DNA from: Spirosoma lacussanchae
Lineage (GTDB): Bacteria > Bacteroidota > Bacteroidia > Cytophagales > Spirosomataceae
DNA: 64,000 bases
NCBI RefSeq assembly: GCF_005870035.1
Contig: NZ_SWJG01000001.1
Span: forward strand, 669,639 to 733,638
Direction of reading: 5' to 3'
Of this stretch, positions 17,396 to 27,494 are shown in pieces. The notes below the pieces were generated by a model. That model searched no databases. It was not told where the DNA came from and saw nothing but the letters and a program-made list of their open reading frames with translations. The position numbers were made by a program, and so were the translations under genes. Positions within the stretch are counted from its first letter, which is position 1. Each line of letters opens with the position of its first letter.

Positions 17396-17641
17396 TTATG
17401 CTTTGGTACCGTAACGCTTGCGGAACTTGTCCACACGGCCGGCCGTATCGAGCAGTACGTTCTTACCCGTGTAGAACGGGTGCGACTGCGAGCTAACTTC
17501 GATCTTAACGAGCGGATAGGTCTGGCCCTCGAACTCGATCGTGTCTCTGGTCTGAACCGTTGAGCGCGTCACGAATTTATAATCGCTCGACAGGTCGTGG
17601 AATACCACATCGCGGTAGTCCGGGTGAATGCCCTTTTTCAT
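17396..17641 (-). CDS. rpmE2: 50S ribosomal protein L31 type B
   Basis: An 81-residue ribosomal protein starting [16 protein letters not shown], with [29 protein letters not shown] near the end in two consecutive conserved blocks. It lacks the CxxC zinc ligands of the A-type L31, which identifies the zinc-independent type B form. In many bacteria the B form can replace the zinc form under zinc limitation; here it may simply be the only L31, which the window cannot show. Single gene with its own terminator at 17302-17334. Confidence 0.96.
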   Translation of the reverse strand: MKKGIHPDYRDVVFHDLSSDYKFVTRSTVQTRDTIEFEGQTYPLVKIEVSSQSHPFYTGKNVLLDTAGRVDKFRKRYGTKA

Positions 17642-18118
17642 GATTTATTCTCAGTTTCTTGTCATCTTCTCGGTTTCCGTCCGAAAAGGATTGCAAAGGT
17701 ACGGTCTTTTCGGTAGACCCACAAACCTTTTTGCGGCTTCTTTTACGGGTTAGAAATCAATCGAATAAAGTTGATCCGTTGCCTAATAATGGCGTAACAA
17801 ACCGTTGCCTGAGTCGGGCTTTTCTTCTACCTTTCGGTACCGAATACCTCCTCTCAAGACCAGGCCCCGGCGCTGGTTCAGCCTGAAAAAATCGCTTAAT
17901 TTTGTTTTGGAAAGAAGCAGCTACCGTAACGAGTTGATAAGTATCTAGAAACGACGGCTTAACAATTTATTAACCCTGGCGGTAGATTTGAATCTTTCTG
18001 TGAAACCGAAAATCACCCGAACCTTCAGGTGTGATTTTCTGTCTATTTGAACATAACTGTACCAGCCTACTGCGCGCATTTATCATTTCTCTATAGATAA
18101 CCACTAATCCTAGAACGT
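17642..18118. other. Intergenic region upstream of nrdA: hairpin and promoter-like element
   Basis: No convincing gene in these 477 bases. TAGATTTG at 17983-17990 fits the Bacteroidota -7 consensus TAnnTTTG, although I see no good -33 TTTG at normal spacing. Downstream, GAAAATCAC (18008-18016) pairs with GTGATTTTC (18031-18039), so the nrdA leader could fold. No obvious NrdR box pair was seen. The first part serves the divergent rpmE2. Confidence 0.4.
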
Positions 18119-20599
18119 ATGTACGTAATCAAACGCGATGGCCGCCGGGAGTCGGTCAAGTTCGACAAGATTACCGCCCGCATTGAAAAGCTGTGCTATG
18201 GCCTCGACCCAGCCTATGTGCAGCCAGTTGAAGTTGCGATGAAAGTCGTGAACGGCCTCTACGACGGCGTTAAAACTACCGAACTCGATAACCTGGCCGC
18301 TGAAACAGCCGCGTCGATGACGACCAAACATCCGGACTACGCTATTCTGGCGGCCCGGATTGCCATCTCGAACCTGCACAAGGAGACCAACAAGTCATTT
18401 TCGGGAACGATTAAGCAGCTCTATCACTACGAGGACCCGAAAACAGGTGAGAACGCGTCGCTGATCTCGCGTGAGGTATATGACGTAGTACGTAACAACG
18501 CAGCCCTGCTCGACTCAACCATCATTTACGACCGCGATTACGGATATGACTATTTCGGCTACAAAACGCTCGAAAAATCGTACCTGCTGAAAATCAACGG
18601 CCGCATTGCCGAGCGCCCGCAACATATGCTGATGCGCGTAGCCGTCGGTATTCATATGGAAGACGTTGAGGCCGCCATCGAAACCTACAACCTGCTGTCG
18701 GAGAAGTGGTTCACCCACGCTACGCCTACGCTCTTCAACGCCGGTACGCCCAAGCCGCAGATGTCGAGCTGCTTCCTGCTGACCATGAAAGACGACAGCA
18801 TCGATGGCATCTACGACACCCTGAAGCAAACCGCCAAGATTTCGCAGTCGGCGGGTGGTATCGGCCTGAGCATTCATAACGTTCGGGCTACGGGTACCTA
18901 CATCAAAGGTACCAACGGCACCTCGAACGGTATTGTACCGATGCTCCGGGTTTTCAACGATACGGCTCGCTACGTTGATCAGGGGGGCGGTAAGCGGAAA
19001 GGCTCGTTCGCGATCTATCTGGAGCCCTGGCATGCCGATATTTTCGAATTCCTGGACATGAAAAAGAACTCCGGGAAAGAAGAAGCCCGCGCCCGCGATC
19101 TCTTCTATGCACTCTGGACGCCCGATCTGTTTATGAAACGGGTCGAAGACAATGACGTCTGGTCGCTGTTCTGCCCGCACGAGTGCCCCGGCCTGGCCGA
19201 TTGCCATGGCGAAGAATTTGAAGCCCTTTACGAGCGCTACGAGCGCGAAGGCCGTGCCCGCCGGACGGTGAAAGCCCAGGAGCTGTGGTACAAAATTCTG
19301 GAGTCGCAGACCGAAACCGGTACGCCCTACATGCTGTTCAAGGATTCGGCCAACAAAAAGTCGAACCAGCAGAACCTGGGTACCATCAAGTCGAGTAACC
19401 TCTGTACCGAGATCATCGAGTATACCGCTCCCGACGAGATCGCCGTCTGTAACCTGGCCTCGATTGCGTTGCCGAAATTCATCAAGCGCGATCCCGATGG
19501 TGTGATGCGTTTTGATCACCAGAAGCTGTATGAGGTAACCAAAACGGCTACGCGGAACCTCAACAAAATTATCGACATCAACTACTACCCGGTGGAAGAG
19601 GCTCGCCGGAGCAACATGCGTCACCGCCCCATTGGCCTTGGCGTACAGGGGCTGGCCGATGCGTTCATCATGCTGCGGATGCCGTTCGAGTCAGACGAAG
19701 CCCGTCGGCTGAACGAAGATATTTTCGAGACGATCTACTTTGGCGCCATGACTTCGTCGATGGAGCAGGCCAAAGAATCGGGTCCGTACGAAACCTGGAA
19801 AGGCTCGCCAATTTCGAAAGGGATCTTCCAGTTCGATATGTGGGGGGTAAAACCCAAGTCGGGTCGCTGGGACTGGGAAGGTCTGCGCAAAGAGGTTGTT
19901 GAACATGGCGTGCGGAACTCGCTGCTGCTGGCGCCTATGCCAACGGCATCGACCTCGCAGATCCTGGGCAACAACGAGTGCTTCGAGCCCTATACGAGCA
20001 ACATCTACACCCGTCGCGTGCTGTCGGGCGAGTTTGTCGTGGTGAATAAACACCTGCTCAAAGACCTCGTGAAGCTGGGCCTGTGGAACGATGCCATGAA
20101 AAACAACCTGATTCTGGCCAACGGATCGGTACAGCAAATTCCGAACATTCCGCAGCACATCAAAGATCTTTACAAAACGGTTTGGGAGATCAAGCAGAAG
20201 CACATCATCGATATGGCCGCCGACCGGGGCGCGTACATCTGCCAGTCGCAGTCGCTGAACATCCACATTCAGGATTCGAACTTCGGTAAGCTGACATCGA
20301 TGCACTTCTATGCCTGGAAAGCGGGTCTGAAAACGGGTATGTACTACCTCCGCACGAAAGCCGCTGCCGATGCTGTGAAGTTCACCGTTGTTCAACCCCA
20401 GGCCGAGCCGCAGCTGGAGCCGGTTATGGCCGAGAGCGCACCCGTTGAGAAGCCACTCGACTATGTGCAGTACGCCAAAGATCACGCGACCAACGCCCAG
20501 CCCACGCCGGTGCCGATGGTGACCGATCTTGAACAGCAGTATGCCGCTATGACCTGCTCACTCGATGACCCCGAGGGTTGCGAAATGTGTGGTTCGTAG
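18119..20599 (+). CDS. nrdA: Ribonucleoside-diphosphate reductase, alpha subunit (class Ia)
   Basis: An 826-residue large subunit that reduces ribonucleotides to deoxyribonucleotides. An N-terminal ATP-cone ([18 protein letters not shown]) carries the overall activity site. The catalytic barrel contains [19 protein letters not shown] with the first active-site Cys, NLCTEI with the radical Cys and the nearby Glu, and [17 protein letters not shown]. The C-terminal tail ends CEMCGS, the redox pair that re-reduces the active site. The beta subunit NrdB, which must supply the radical, is not encoded beside it or anywhere in this window. A 14-bp-stem terminator follows directly, so the gene is transcribed alone. 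Trx (trxA at 21861) could be a reductant. Confidence 0.96.
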   Translation: MYVIKRDGRRESVKFDKITARIEKLCYGLDPAYVQPVEVAMKVVNGLYDGVKTTELDNLAAETAASMTTKHPDYAILAARIAISNLHKETNKSFSGTIKQLYHYEDPKTGENASLISREVYDVVRNNAALLDSTIIYDRDYGYDYFGYKTLEKSYLLKINGRIAERPQHMLMRVAVGIHMEDVEAAIETYNLLSEKWFTHATPTLFNAGTPKPQMSSCFLLTMKDDSIDGIYDTLKQTAKISQSAGGIGLSIHNVRATGTYIKGTNGTSNGIVPMLRVFNDTARYVDQGGGKRKGSFAIYLEPWHADIFEFLDMKKNSGKEEARARDLFYALWTPDLFMKRVEDNDVWSLFCPHECPGLADCHGEEFEALYERYEREGRARRTVKAQELWYKILESQTETGTPYMLFKDSANKKSNQQNLGTIKSSNLCTEIIEYTAPDEIAVCNLASIALPKFIKRDPDGVMRFDHQKLYEVTKTATRNLNKIIDINYYPVEEARRSNMRHRPIGLGVQGLADAFIMLRMPFESDEARRLNEDIFETIYFGAMTSSMEQAKESGPYETWKGSPISKGIFQFDMWGVKPKSGRWDWEGLRKEVVEHGVRNSLLLAPMPTASTSQILGNNECFEPYTSNIYTRRVLSGEFVVVNKHLLKDLVKLGLWNDAMKNNLILANGSVQQIPNIPQHIKDLYKTVWEIKQKHIIDMAADRGAYICQSQSLNIHIQDSNFGKLTSMHFYAWKAGLKTGMYYLRTKAAADAVKFTVVQPQAEPQLEPVMAESAPVEKPLDYVQYAKDHATNAQPTPVPMVTDLEQQYAAMTCSLDDPEGCEMCGS

Positions 20600-20618
20600 G
20601 CCGTCTTTACTTATTGAA

Positions 20619-20657
20619 AATAAAACGCCAGATCCCACTGCGGTCTGGCGTTTTATT
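20619..20657 (+). terminator. Intrinsic terminator of nrdA
   Basis: Arms AATAAAACGCCAGA (20619-20632) and its complement (20644-20657); the stem is A-rich on the left and T-rich on the right, so it may work in both directions. Confidence 0.92.
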
Positions 20658-20996
20658 TTATGCTTGTATAGAAGAAACAGGCTGGACAGGCCACTGATAA
20701 ACGTATATGTACATCCGTTCAGATAAACACACCATCTCTATCCGTACACTAGCTAACAGCGAGTTAAGCTGATACGGGTAACCAAGCTGGAGCACGTTAC
20801 CAATTATTGCAACCGATTTGACGGTGTGCGTGAATAATATTTAAAAAGTACAACTTATTTCGAAACAATACGGTTGATTAGTAGTGGGGGGTATAAACCC
20901 ACCCGGATTGGCGGCCATCGGCGCACAGATATCTTCACCTCTCCGAAACAAGTCCCGGCGAAACACGTCGGATCATCTCATCTAATACCATCCAGA
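20658..20996 (+). other. Long leader region of the cold-shock-domain gene
   Basis: These 339 bases contain no recognised gene. An open frame runs in from 20874 and would add 41 residues to the next protein, but that part has no family similarity and is read as untranslated leader. A long leader before a cold-shock gene could form a temperature-responsive RNA structure; I could not identify a defined one. Confidence 0.35.
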
Positions 20997-21440
20997 ATGG
21001 AGACATTTAGTAAAAAGGAAAAAGAAAAAGCAAGACAGAAGAAACGCAAAGACAAAGAAGAAAAAAGAGACGAACGTCGGGCCAATGCGCAAAAAGGGCA
21101 GGGTCTCGACGAGATGATGGCTTATGTTGACGAAAACGGCAACATCACCTCAACGCCCCCCGACCCCCGTAAGAAGAGAACCATTGATGTGGAAAACATC
21201 CAGATCGGGGTGTCTAAACAGGAAGATGCAGCTCCTCAGGAGGCTGTCAGACAAGGTATAGTAACATTCTTCAACGCATCGAAAGGATACGGATTTATTC
21301 GTGACCTGCAGAGCCAGGAGAGCATATTCGTACACATGAACGGGTTGCTCGATGCGGTTAACGAACAGGATAAAGTAAGCTTCGAAGTGACGCGTACACC
21401 GAAGGGCCTTAATGCCGTTAGCGTCAGAAAAACTGCGTAG
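20997..21440 (+). CDS. Cold-shock-domain protein with Lys-rich N-terminal extension
   Basis: A 147-residue RNA-binding protein. Residues 1-35 are strongly basic and helical (KKEKEKARQKKRKDKEEKRD). Residues about 83-147 form a cold-shock domain: RQGIVTFFNASKGYGFIRDL contains the RNP1-like KGYGFI, and SIFVHMNGL is the RNP2-like strand. Proteins of this two-part build are common in Bacteroidota and are thought to act as RNA chaperones. The ATG at 20997 gives the usual length; the longer frame from 20874 is rejected. A small unknown gene lies downstream on the same strand. Confidence 0.88.
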   Translation: METFSKKEKEKARQKKRKDKEEKRDERRANAQKGQGLDEMMAYVDENGNITSTPPDPRKKRTIDVENIQIGVSKQEDAAPQEAVRQGIVTFFNASKGYGFIRDLQSQESIFVHMNGLLDAVNEQDKVSFEVTRTPKGLNAVSVRKTA

Positions 21441-21563
21441 CGTAATCCGGCCGGACCGCTCTACCAGTATCGCTGTTCTGCTGACCAGAAACAGACGTAT
21501 AACGGGTTGGCCATTCAGACACGGTGCCGCAAGGCACCCATTTTCATTCTTATCAGCTAAGTC

Positions 21564-21752
21564 ATGAGTAAACCCGTGTATACGTCCATTCCGCCTACCA
21601 CCGATACTATTTACTGGCAGCTTAAGTACTCCGACGGCAAAACCAGTATCTATATTCCTCGTGACAAAGAGCTGGATCGGCAACTGAAGGTTAAGTTTCA
21701 GGCCGAAGTAGCCGCCCGGACGTCGATCAAGCGAAAGCGGGAAAACCGATAA
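21564..21752 (+). CDS. Small hypothetical protein
   Basis: A 62-residue frame with a plausible ATG, beginning MSKPVYTSIPPTTDTIYW and ending in a basic tail (RTSIKRKRENR). I do not recognise a family. It contains no signal or membrane helix. It lies 123 bp after the cold-shock-domain gene on the same strand, and the reading frame uses codons like its neighbours. An imperfect hairpin (21781-21790 with 21802-21811) follows, which could end the transcript. Confidence 0.5.
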   Translation: MSKPVYTSIPPTTDTIYWQLKYSDGKTSIYIPRDKELDRQLKVKFQAEVAARTSIKRKRENR

Positions 21753-21860
21753 CCGTTACTCAGGTAGCGAATCATACACGGCACTGGCTATACGATATAC
21801 GTAGCCGGTGCGTACGTATATATAAGCATCAACAGCGCGCACCGGCATTATTAGTCTGAG

Positions 21861-22166
21861 CTACACGCTATGTTGCTTGACCAGCCCCTCGAGGGTATGC
21901 AGCGGCTGAACGCCCGACTGCCGCCAGACAATCTTGCCGTTTTTAAACAGAATCATGGTCGGAATGCTCCGGATCTGATACTGGTTGGCGGCAGCCTGGC
22001 TATGATCGACATTGACCTTCACCACGCGAACCTTGTCGCCTACGCGCTCGGTAAGCTGTTTCAGAATAGGGGCCTGCTGCTTGCAGGGGCCGCACCAGTC
22101 GGCGTAGAAATCGACCAGCACCGGCGTTTCGCCGTGAATGAGGTCATGAAACGATGGCTTTTTCAT
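21861..22166 (-). CDS. trxA: Thioredoxin
   Basis: A 101-residue cytoplasmic thioredoxin with the redox motif DFYADWCGPCKQQAP at about residues 20-34, the cis-Pro loop IRSIPTMILFKNGKIV and the usual length. It reduces protein disulfides and can supply electrons to ribonucleotide reductase. It lies 77 bp downstream of ribBA on the same strand; the hairpin between them at 22189-22236 may partly separate the two. Confidence 0.94.
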   Translation of the reverse strand: MKKPSFHDLIHGETPVLVDFYADWCGPCKQQAPILKQLTERVGDKVRVVKVNVDHSQAAANQYQIRSIPTMILFKNGKIVWRQSGVQPLHTLEGLVKQHSV

Positions 22167-22188
22167 GCGGTGTTGCGGTCTTGGGATT

Positions 22189-22236
22189 TGCCGGTTTCGG
22201 TCAACGCCTGTAACGAGGCTTACACCGAAACCGGCA
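22189..22236 (-). terminator. Hairpin between ribBA and trxA
   Basis: Perfect 13-bp arms TGCCGGTTTCGGT (22189-22201) and its complement (22224-22236). There is no T run on the minus strand, so termination is uncertain; the left arm lies just upstream of the trxA start. Confidence 0.45.
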
Positions 22237-22243
22237 GATTGAC

Positions 22244-23518
22244 TTATTGTTCTTCGTTTACCGGCTCGTTCATGATGGTATGGCCCATCTTGTCGCGTTT
22301 GGTTCGGAGGTAGTATTCGTTATGCGGATTGGCTGGAATCTCGATCGGGACCGTCTCAACGATTTCGAGTCCATAGCCCATCAGACCCGCCCGTTTCTTA
22401 GGGTTGTTCGAGATCAGCCGCAGTTTACGAACACCCAGGTCGCGCAGGATCTGGGCGCCAACCCCGTAGTCGCGCGCATCCATCGGCAGGCCGAGTTCCA
22501 GATTGGCTTCTACCGTATCGCGGCCCATTTCCTGGAGCTTATAGGCTTTCAGTTTGTTAAGTAGCCCGATGCCGCGTCCCTCCTGAAACATATACACCAC
22601 CACGCCTTTCCCTTCGGCCTCCACCATCTTCAGCGATGCGTGCAGCTGAGGCCCGCAGTCGCAACGGCATGAGCCGAAAATATCGCCGGTGACGCAGGAC
22701 GAGTGAACGCGCACCAGCACGGGCTCGTTCGGTTCCCAGGCTCCCTTAACCAGCGCCAGGTGGGTATCGTCGGTATTGCTTTGCTTGAAGGCGATCAGGT
22801 CAAAATGACCAAATTCGGTGGGCATATTGACACCGATCTGCCGCTGAATGAGGCTTTCGGTCCGGAGCCGGTACTCAATCAGATCCTGAATGCTGATCAG
22901 TTTCATGCCAAACCGGTCGGCCAGTACCCGGAGCTCGGGCAGGCGGGCCATGGTGCCATCTTCATTGAGCACCTCGATTAGCACACCTACCGGCGAGAGT
23001 CCCGCCAGCCGGGCCAGATCGACGGCAGCTTCGGTATGGCCAGCCCGCCGAATAACGCCCCCCTCTACGGCCCGTAGCGGGAATATGTGACCGGGCCGAC
23101 CCAGATCGTCGGGAGTTGTGGCCGGATCGACCAGCGCCTGAATGGTTTTGGACCGGTCAGAAGCCGAAATACCGGTCGTGCAGCCGTGGCCCAGCAGATC
23201 GACCGATACGGTAAATGGGGTTGTATGAACAGACGTGTTACTGCTCACCATCATATCAAGTCCCAGTTCGTCGCAGCGTTCCTGCGTGAGGGGGGCGCAC
23301 ATAAGACCGCGAGCTTCACGAACCATGAAATTGACCATCTCGGGCGTAATCATTTCGGCTGCGCAGATCATATCGCCTTCGTTTTCGCGGTCTTCATCGT
23401 CTACCACCAGCACAATTTTGCCTGCTTTGATATCCGCAATAGCCTCTTCGATGCGGTCGAGCCGGATAGGGGCTGGTTCGTTCTGGAACTCGGCAGACTT
23501 GGTACTATTATTGCTCAT
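22244..23518 (-). CDS. ribBA: Bifunctional DHBP synthase / GTP cyclohydrolase II
   Basis: A 424-residue riboflavin-biosynthesis enzyme. The N-terminal half (RibB, residues about 18-220) makes 3,4-dihydroxy-2-butanone 4-phosphate from ribulose 5-phosphate; [18 protein letters not shown] is its metal- and substrate-binding signature, and [18 protein letters not shown] is conserved. The C-terminal half (RibA) opens GTP. It shows [20 protein letters not shown] with the zinc-binding Cys residues, then [16 protein letters not shown]. Both parts look complete. No FMN riboswitch was recognised upstream (23519-23719). Confidence 0.95.
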   Translation of the reverse strand: MSNNSTKSAEFQNEPAPIRLDRIEEAIADIKAGKIVLVVDDEDRENEGDMICAAEMITPEMVNFMVREARGLMCAPLTQERCDELGLDMMVSSNTSVHTTPFTVSVDLLGHGCTTGISASDRSKTIQALVDPATTPDDLGRPGHIFPLRAVEGGVIRRAGHTEAAVDLARLAGLSPVGVLIEVLNEDGTMARLPELRVLADRFGMKLISIQDLIEYRLRTESLIQRQIGVNMPTEFGHFDLIAFKQSNTDDTHLALVKGAWEPNEPVLVRVHSSCVTGDIFGSCRCDCGPQLHASLKMVEAEGKGVVVYMFQEGRGIGLLNKLKAYKLQEMGRDTVEANLELGLPMDARDYGVGAQILRDLGVRKLRLISNNPKKRAGLMGYGLEIVETVPIEIPANPHNEYYLRTKRDKMGHTIMNEPVNEEQ

Positions 23519-23719
23519 CTGTTTGGTTGATGCGTGTCAGTGGAAGTATCTTTGGTAGTTGTTTTGGTATCTACTCAACGGCGGAATCGGCAGTTGTCAA
23601 TCTCAAAACTGATTTCGGGAAAGATACGTTTCGACCAACGCGAAAATGTAAGCCGGAACGTTTTTAACGCTAGACACTGCGCCATATATAGGAACGACAA
23701 AAATTTACTTTCTGTGCGA

Positions 23720-25720
23720 ATGATTCGATTGTGGCTGACCGGAGTAGAGGCAACTGTTCACACAATTTACTGGTTTTTAGCGATTGTAGTTAGCTTCATG
23801 TACCTGACTGGTTCCGGCCAGATTCAGGCCCAGAATGTCTGTATCAACCCCGGCGGTGCGGCCCAGGGCGGCTTTGCGCTTGATAAAGCGAGTGTCTGCG
23901 TAGGTACACCTATTCAGATTGTCAGTGTACCGGCTACGGTTGCCAACGTGGCGTATACCTATGAGTATGACGGCAACGGTATTCCGACTAACCGAACCGC
24001 GGCCACCACGTATACCTACAGCAAACCCGGTTCTTATACTATTCTTCAGGTTGGCAGTGGAGGGGGGCAGGCCACCGGAACCGTTGCCTGTAAAACCGTA
24101 ACCGTACTGCCTACGGGCCCCGTCAGCCTCTCCGTCAGAACCTGCTCAGACCGGCGGGCGGTTGTCGATGTCACGCTGGACGAAAACTCGAATAAATATG
24201 ATAGTTATATCATAGATTGGGGCGATGGTAACCGGCAGGAACGACCCCGCGGCTCCATAACCACACAGCAGACGCACACCTACCTGAATCCGGGAACGTA
24301 TACGGTGATCATTACCGGGCGGTATGCCGCCCTGACCGATTGCACGCCTGTGCCCGCTCGCTCGGCTCCGATCAACTTCGCCACCACAGCCCAGCCGCTG
24401 ATCACTCGACTAACTACGGTTAGCGACAACTCGATCTCTATTCAGTATCAGGTCAGTTCGGGTACAACGGTAGAGCTGTACCAGAAAGATGCGTCGGGCG
24501 TGTATGCGCCCACGGGGCAGAACGGAAATGGGTCAACTCCGTTCACGGTGCAGACCAATGCCAAAGAGGTACAATGTTTTCAGCTGGTTGCGCAGGATGC
24601 CTGCAACAGCGCCGGGGTTCGGTCTGACGAGGTATGTAGTCTGGTACTTAACGCGCAAGCTGCCAGTAAGCAGAATAACCTGAGCTGGCAGCCTTATGCG
24701 GGTACGGTTACTACCCTAAGACCCTTCCGTTCGTATCGCCTGACCCGCAATGGCGCGCCGATTGGAGGTCTGCTGACCAGCCGGTCCGCGTCATCCTACG
24801 TCGACAATAACCGCATCGAATGCGGAGTCGCTTACTGTTACACGATCGAAGCCAGCGCTGGCCCAACAACAATCACATCGGCGCCTGTCTGCGTGACGGG
24901 TATCAACGGAGACGTTCCCGGTGAATTTCGGAGCGTAACCGCTTCGATAGAGAACAACCAGCCTCGCCTGGTGGTCTCGTTGCCCGTCAGCGGCACGTCG
25001 GCTAGCTATACGCTGGTGGTAAACCGGACCGACGGAAAATCGGGCGCTATGCAGACCGTCGGGTCGGTGGTTAATCGAAACACGTTTGTCGATGAGTCGG
25101 CCAATGCATCGGCGGGTTCGTACTGCTACGAGGTTACCTACCGAAACAACTGCGGCCTGACTTCACCCCCGTCGAAGCCGGTTTGTACGGTATATCTGGC
25201 TTCGAACAGCAGCAACAGCATCGACTGGACCGCTGATTCGCCCTTCCTGACAGGACCGGTAGCCAGCTATACCGTAGAAGTCATCGATTCGCTGAACGGT
25301 ACCAAGCGCGATATCCCGGTTAGTGGTAACACGCGTTACGAACCGGACCCGAACGACCCGAACCTGCAATCGCAGCGGTATCGGATTATTGCCGTGTCGA
25401 GCGGGGCACTGGTGAGCTATTCGAACTACTTCACCTTCCGGCGCGAGGCCCGGATTCTGGTGCCCGATGCCTTTACGCCCAATGGCGATGGTACCAACGA
25501 TACGTTTGTGGTCAAAGGCATTTTTGTTGATCAGTTTCGGATGACGATCTATGACCGCTGGGGTAGCGTCATCTACAGTACAACCGATAAAAACCAGGGA
25601 TGGGACGGTACCGTTAATGGTCAGCCGGCGGCCGCGGGGCAGTATATGTACCAGATCGAGGTTCAGGACCTGACCGGGCAGAAAACTGTTCGGCCCGGTG
25701 CGTTGTTGTTAATACGCTAG
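23720..25720 (+). CDS. Large secreted adhesin-like protein with T9SS type B sorting domain
   Basis: A 666-residue exported protein. Start: the ATG at 23720 precedes an N-terminal hydrophobic segment (YWFLAIVVSFMYLTGSG) acting as signal; the frame is open further upstream to 23534 but without sense as protein. Residues about 45-200 contain two PKD-like repeats (TYTYSKPGSYTILQ and THTYLNPGTYTVIITG). Fibronectin-like beta modules follow to about 570. The last 85 residues are a CHU_C / gliding-motility-associated sorting domain: ILVPDAFTPNGDGTNDTF, then IYDRWGSVIYS and WDGTVNGQPAAAGQYMYQI. This directs secretion to the cell surface by the type IX system. The ligand is unknown. Confidence 0.9.
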   Translation: MIRLWLTGVEATVHTIYWFLAIVVSFMYLTGSGQIQAQNVCINPGGAAQGGFALDKASVCVGTPIQIVSVPATVANVAYTYEYDGNGIPTNRTAATTYTYSKPGSYTILQVGSGGGQATGTVACKTVTVLPTGPVSLSVRTCSDRRAVVDVTLDENSNKYDSYIIDWGDGNRQERPRGSITTQQTHTYLNPGTYTVIITGRYAALTDCTPVPARSAPINFATTAQPLITRLTTVSDNSISIQYQVSSGTTVELYQKDASGVYAPTGQNGNGSTPFTVQTNAKEVQCFQLVAQDACNSAGVRSDEVCSLVLNAQAASKQNNLSWQPYAGTVTTLRPFRSYRLTRNGAPIGGLLTSRSASSYVDNNRIECGVAYCYTIEASAGPTTITSAPVCVTGINGDVPGEFRSVTASIENNQPRLVVSLPVSGTSASYTLVVNRTDGKSGAMQTVGSVVNRNTFVDESANASAGSYCYEVTYRNNCGLTSPPSKPVCTVYLASNSSNSIDWTADSPFLTGPVASYTVEVIDSLNGTKRDIPVSGNTRYEPDPNDPNLQSQRYRIIAVSSGALVSYSNYFTFRREARILVPDAFTPNGDGTNDTFVVKGIFVDQFRMTIYDRWGSVIYSTTDKNQGWDGTVNGQPAAAGQYMYQIEVQDLTGQKTVRPGALLLIR

Positions 25721-25800
25721 CGGGTGCATCCGGCCGGTTACCGGCCAGGCGGTATAGCTCACGCGCGTAGACAGTACTGACCACAAGAATCGAAACTACT

Positions 25801-26136
25801 ATGAATATGATGGATATGTTCGGGAAGATGAAGGAAGTTCAGTCCCGAATGAAAGACGCTCAGGAAGGCCTGCGGAACGTAACCGAAACCGGCGAGTCGG
25901 GGGCTGGTCTGGTGAAAGTAACCGTAAACGGGCTGAAAAACGTGTTGAGCATGGAAATCGATCCCGACCTGCTAAAGTCGGCTGACGACCGCGAGATGTT
26001 GCAGGATCTGATCGTAGCGGCTACCAACAAAGCCATGCAGAACGTAGAAACCAAGGCCCGTGAACACCTGCGGCAGGCCACAGAGGGGCTTTTGCCCAAC
26101 ATACCCGGTTTGAATTTAGACGGACTCATGTCTTAA
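25801..26136 (+). CDS. ybaB: YbaB/EbfC family nucleoid-associated protein
   Basis: A 111-residue DNA-binding protein that forms a dimer and coats the nucleoid in other bacteria. It shows the family pattern: a Met-rich start (MNMMDMFGKMKEVQSRMKDA), then GLVKVTVNGLKNVLSMEIDP, and DLIVAATNKAMQNVE. It is usually linked to dnaX/recR; here it is followed by a glycosyltransferase. A very strong hairpin (26147-26190) lies directly behind its stop codon. Confidence 0.92.
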   Translation: MNMMDMFGKMKEVQSRMKDAQEGLRNVTETGESGAGLVKVTVNGLKNVLSMEIDPDLLKSADDREMLQDLIVAATNKAMQNVETKAREHLRQATEGLLPNIPGLNLDGLMS

Positions 26137-26146
26137 AAGTTGATAA

Positions 26147-26190
26147 GTTTGTAGCAGAATGGGCGGGTTGCGGCCCATTCTGCTACAAAC
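26147..26190 (+). terminator. Perfect 18-bp hairpin between ybaB and the glycosyltransferase
   Basis: Arms 26147-26164 (starting GTTTGTAGCAG) and 26173-26190 are exactly complementary, loop 8 nt. There is only a short T run behind it (26201-26204). It ends 12 nt before the glycosyltransferase start, so it could end ybaB transcription or hinder translation of the next gene. Confidence 0.7.
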
Positions 26191-26202
26191 TGCCCACCCA
26201 TT

Positions 26203-27240
26203 TTGGATTCCCTCGCACTCGTCATTCTTAATTATAACGGTCAGTCATTCTTAGCTAAGTTTCTGCCTGCCGTACTTGCCCATGCCGATGGTCATCCGGT
26301 TTACGTAGCCGACAGTGCCTCGACCGACGGTTCCGTTGCCTTTCTTCGTGCTCACTTTCCGACCGTGCGGGTTATCGAACTGGCGCGTAATGAAGGGTAT
26401 GCCGGGGGGTACAACCGGGCGCTCGACTACATCCGTGCAAACGAGGCTCCGTTCGATTACTATGCTCTCATCAATTCCGATATTGACGTAACGCCCGGCT
26501 GGCTGAGCCCGATCCTTTCCGTGATGGCATCCAGCCCGACGGTAGCGGCCTGTCAGCCTAAAATCCGATCGTACCAGCAGCGCGACCTGTTTGAGCATGC
26601 AGGAGCCGCCGGTGGGTTCGTCGACTGGCTGGGCTATGTATTTTGCCGGGGACGCGTGTTCGCCACCTTCGAAGCCGACCAGGGGCAGTATGACGACAAC
26701 CGTCCCGTATTCTGGGCAACGGGCGCCTGTCTGTTCGTGCGGGCCAGTGTTTTTCACCAGACCGGCGGTTTCGATGCCAGCTTCTTTGCCCACATGGAAG
26801 AGATTGACTGGTGCTGGCGCGTACAGCGGCTGGGCTACGAAATCTGGACCTGCGGGCAGTCGGTGGTGTACCACGTGGGGGGCGGCACGCTGCCTAAGTC
26901 AAACCCGCACAAGACCTACCTGAATTACCGCAACAGCCTGTTTATGCTGTACAAGAACTGGCCTGCCGACGGCCGACTGTGGCTGCGCATATTCCTGCGG
27001 CTGGTCCTGGATGGTCTATCGTCGCTGCTGTTTGTAAAAGTAGGGCAGTGGCGTGACGTATGGGCGATCATTCGCGCTCATTTTGCGTTCTATGCCCACC
27101 TGCCGCAGCTGAACCAACAGCGCCGGGCACTCAGGCAGCAGCAAACCCATGCCGTCGGCCTGTTTCCACGCAGCATTGTATGGAGCTATTTCGGGCAGGG
27201 CAAAAAGACCTACCGAGAAATTGTAGATAACGGGAAATAA
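26203..27240 (+). CDS. Glycosyltransferase family 2
   Basis: A 345-residue cytoplasmic, probably membrane-associated enzyme. The GT-A fold begins at residue 3 with LALVILNYNG. It continues with VADSASTDGS, YYALINSDIDVTPGW (the metal-binding D-x-D equivalent) and GFDASFFAHMEEIDWCWRVQ, the rhamnosyltransferase-like acceptor signature. C-terminal residues about 250-300 are amphipathic. The only in-frame start before the conserved first strand is TTG at 26203; upstream there is an in-frame stop at 26152, so this unusual start is forced. It likely transfers a sugar in cell-surface glycan synthesis. No other glycan genes are adjacent. Confidence 0.88.
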   Translation: MDSLALVILNYNGQSFLAKFLPAVLAHADGHPVYVADSASTDGSVAFLRAHFPTVRVIELARNEGYAGGYNRALDYIRANEAPFDYYALINSDIDVTPGWLSPILSVMASSPTVAACQPKIRSYQQRDLFEHAGAAGGFVDWLGYVFCRGRVFATFEADQGQYDDNRPVFWATGACLFVRASVFHQTGGFDASFFAHMEEIDWCWRVQRLGYEIWTCGQSVVYHVGGGTLPKSNPHKTYLNYRNSLFMLYKNWPADGRLWLRIFLRLVLDGLSSLLFVKVGQWRDVWAIIRAHFAFYAHLPQLNQQRRALRQQQTHAVGLFPRSIVWSYFGQGKKTYREIVDNGK

Positions 27241-27272
27241 AAGGTCTGATAGCCTGAACGGCCGGGGCTATA

Positions 27273-27494
27273 CTACAGCTCCCAGATAGTGGGGTGAGCG
27301 TGCCGACGCAGATGCTTGTTCATCTCCAGCCAGAACGCCAGAATCAGATACAGAACAACTGGCGACCCGAGCGTCAGGAATGACGTATAAATGAAATAAA
27401 GCCGGATGCTGCTGGCCGAGATATTCATCTTCTCGCCAAGGCGCGAACAGACACCGAAGGCCTGTTTTTCAACGAAATATCTTATCTTTTCCAT
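27273..27494 (-). CDS. PspC-domain membrane protein
   Basis: A 73-residue protein matching the PspC domain: FGVCSRLGEKMNISASSIR, then a membrane helix (LGSPVVLYLILAFWL), then a short basic tail. PspC domains act in envelope-stress sensing at the inner membrane. The frame could begin at 27617, but the extra 41 residues are unlike the family, so I choose the ATG at 27494. It diverges from the small cold-shock gene. Confidence 0.8.
   Translation of the reverse strand: MEKIRYFVEKQAFGVCSRLGEKMNISASSIRLYFIYTSFLTLGSPVVLYLILAFWLEMNKHLRRHAHPTIWEL

Noticed and set aside
20874-20996. N-terminal extension of the cold-shock-domain protein
   Set aside because: The additional 41 residues have no similarity to the family; the ATG at 20997 gives the usual length and a typical basic start.
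23519-23719. FMN riboswitch upstream of ribBA
   Set aside because: I looked for the conserved GC-rich RFN core blocks in the ribBA leader and did not find them.
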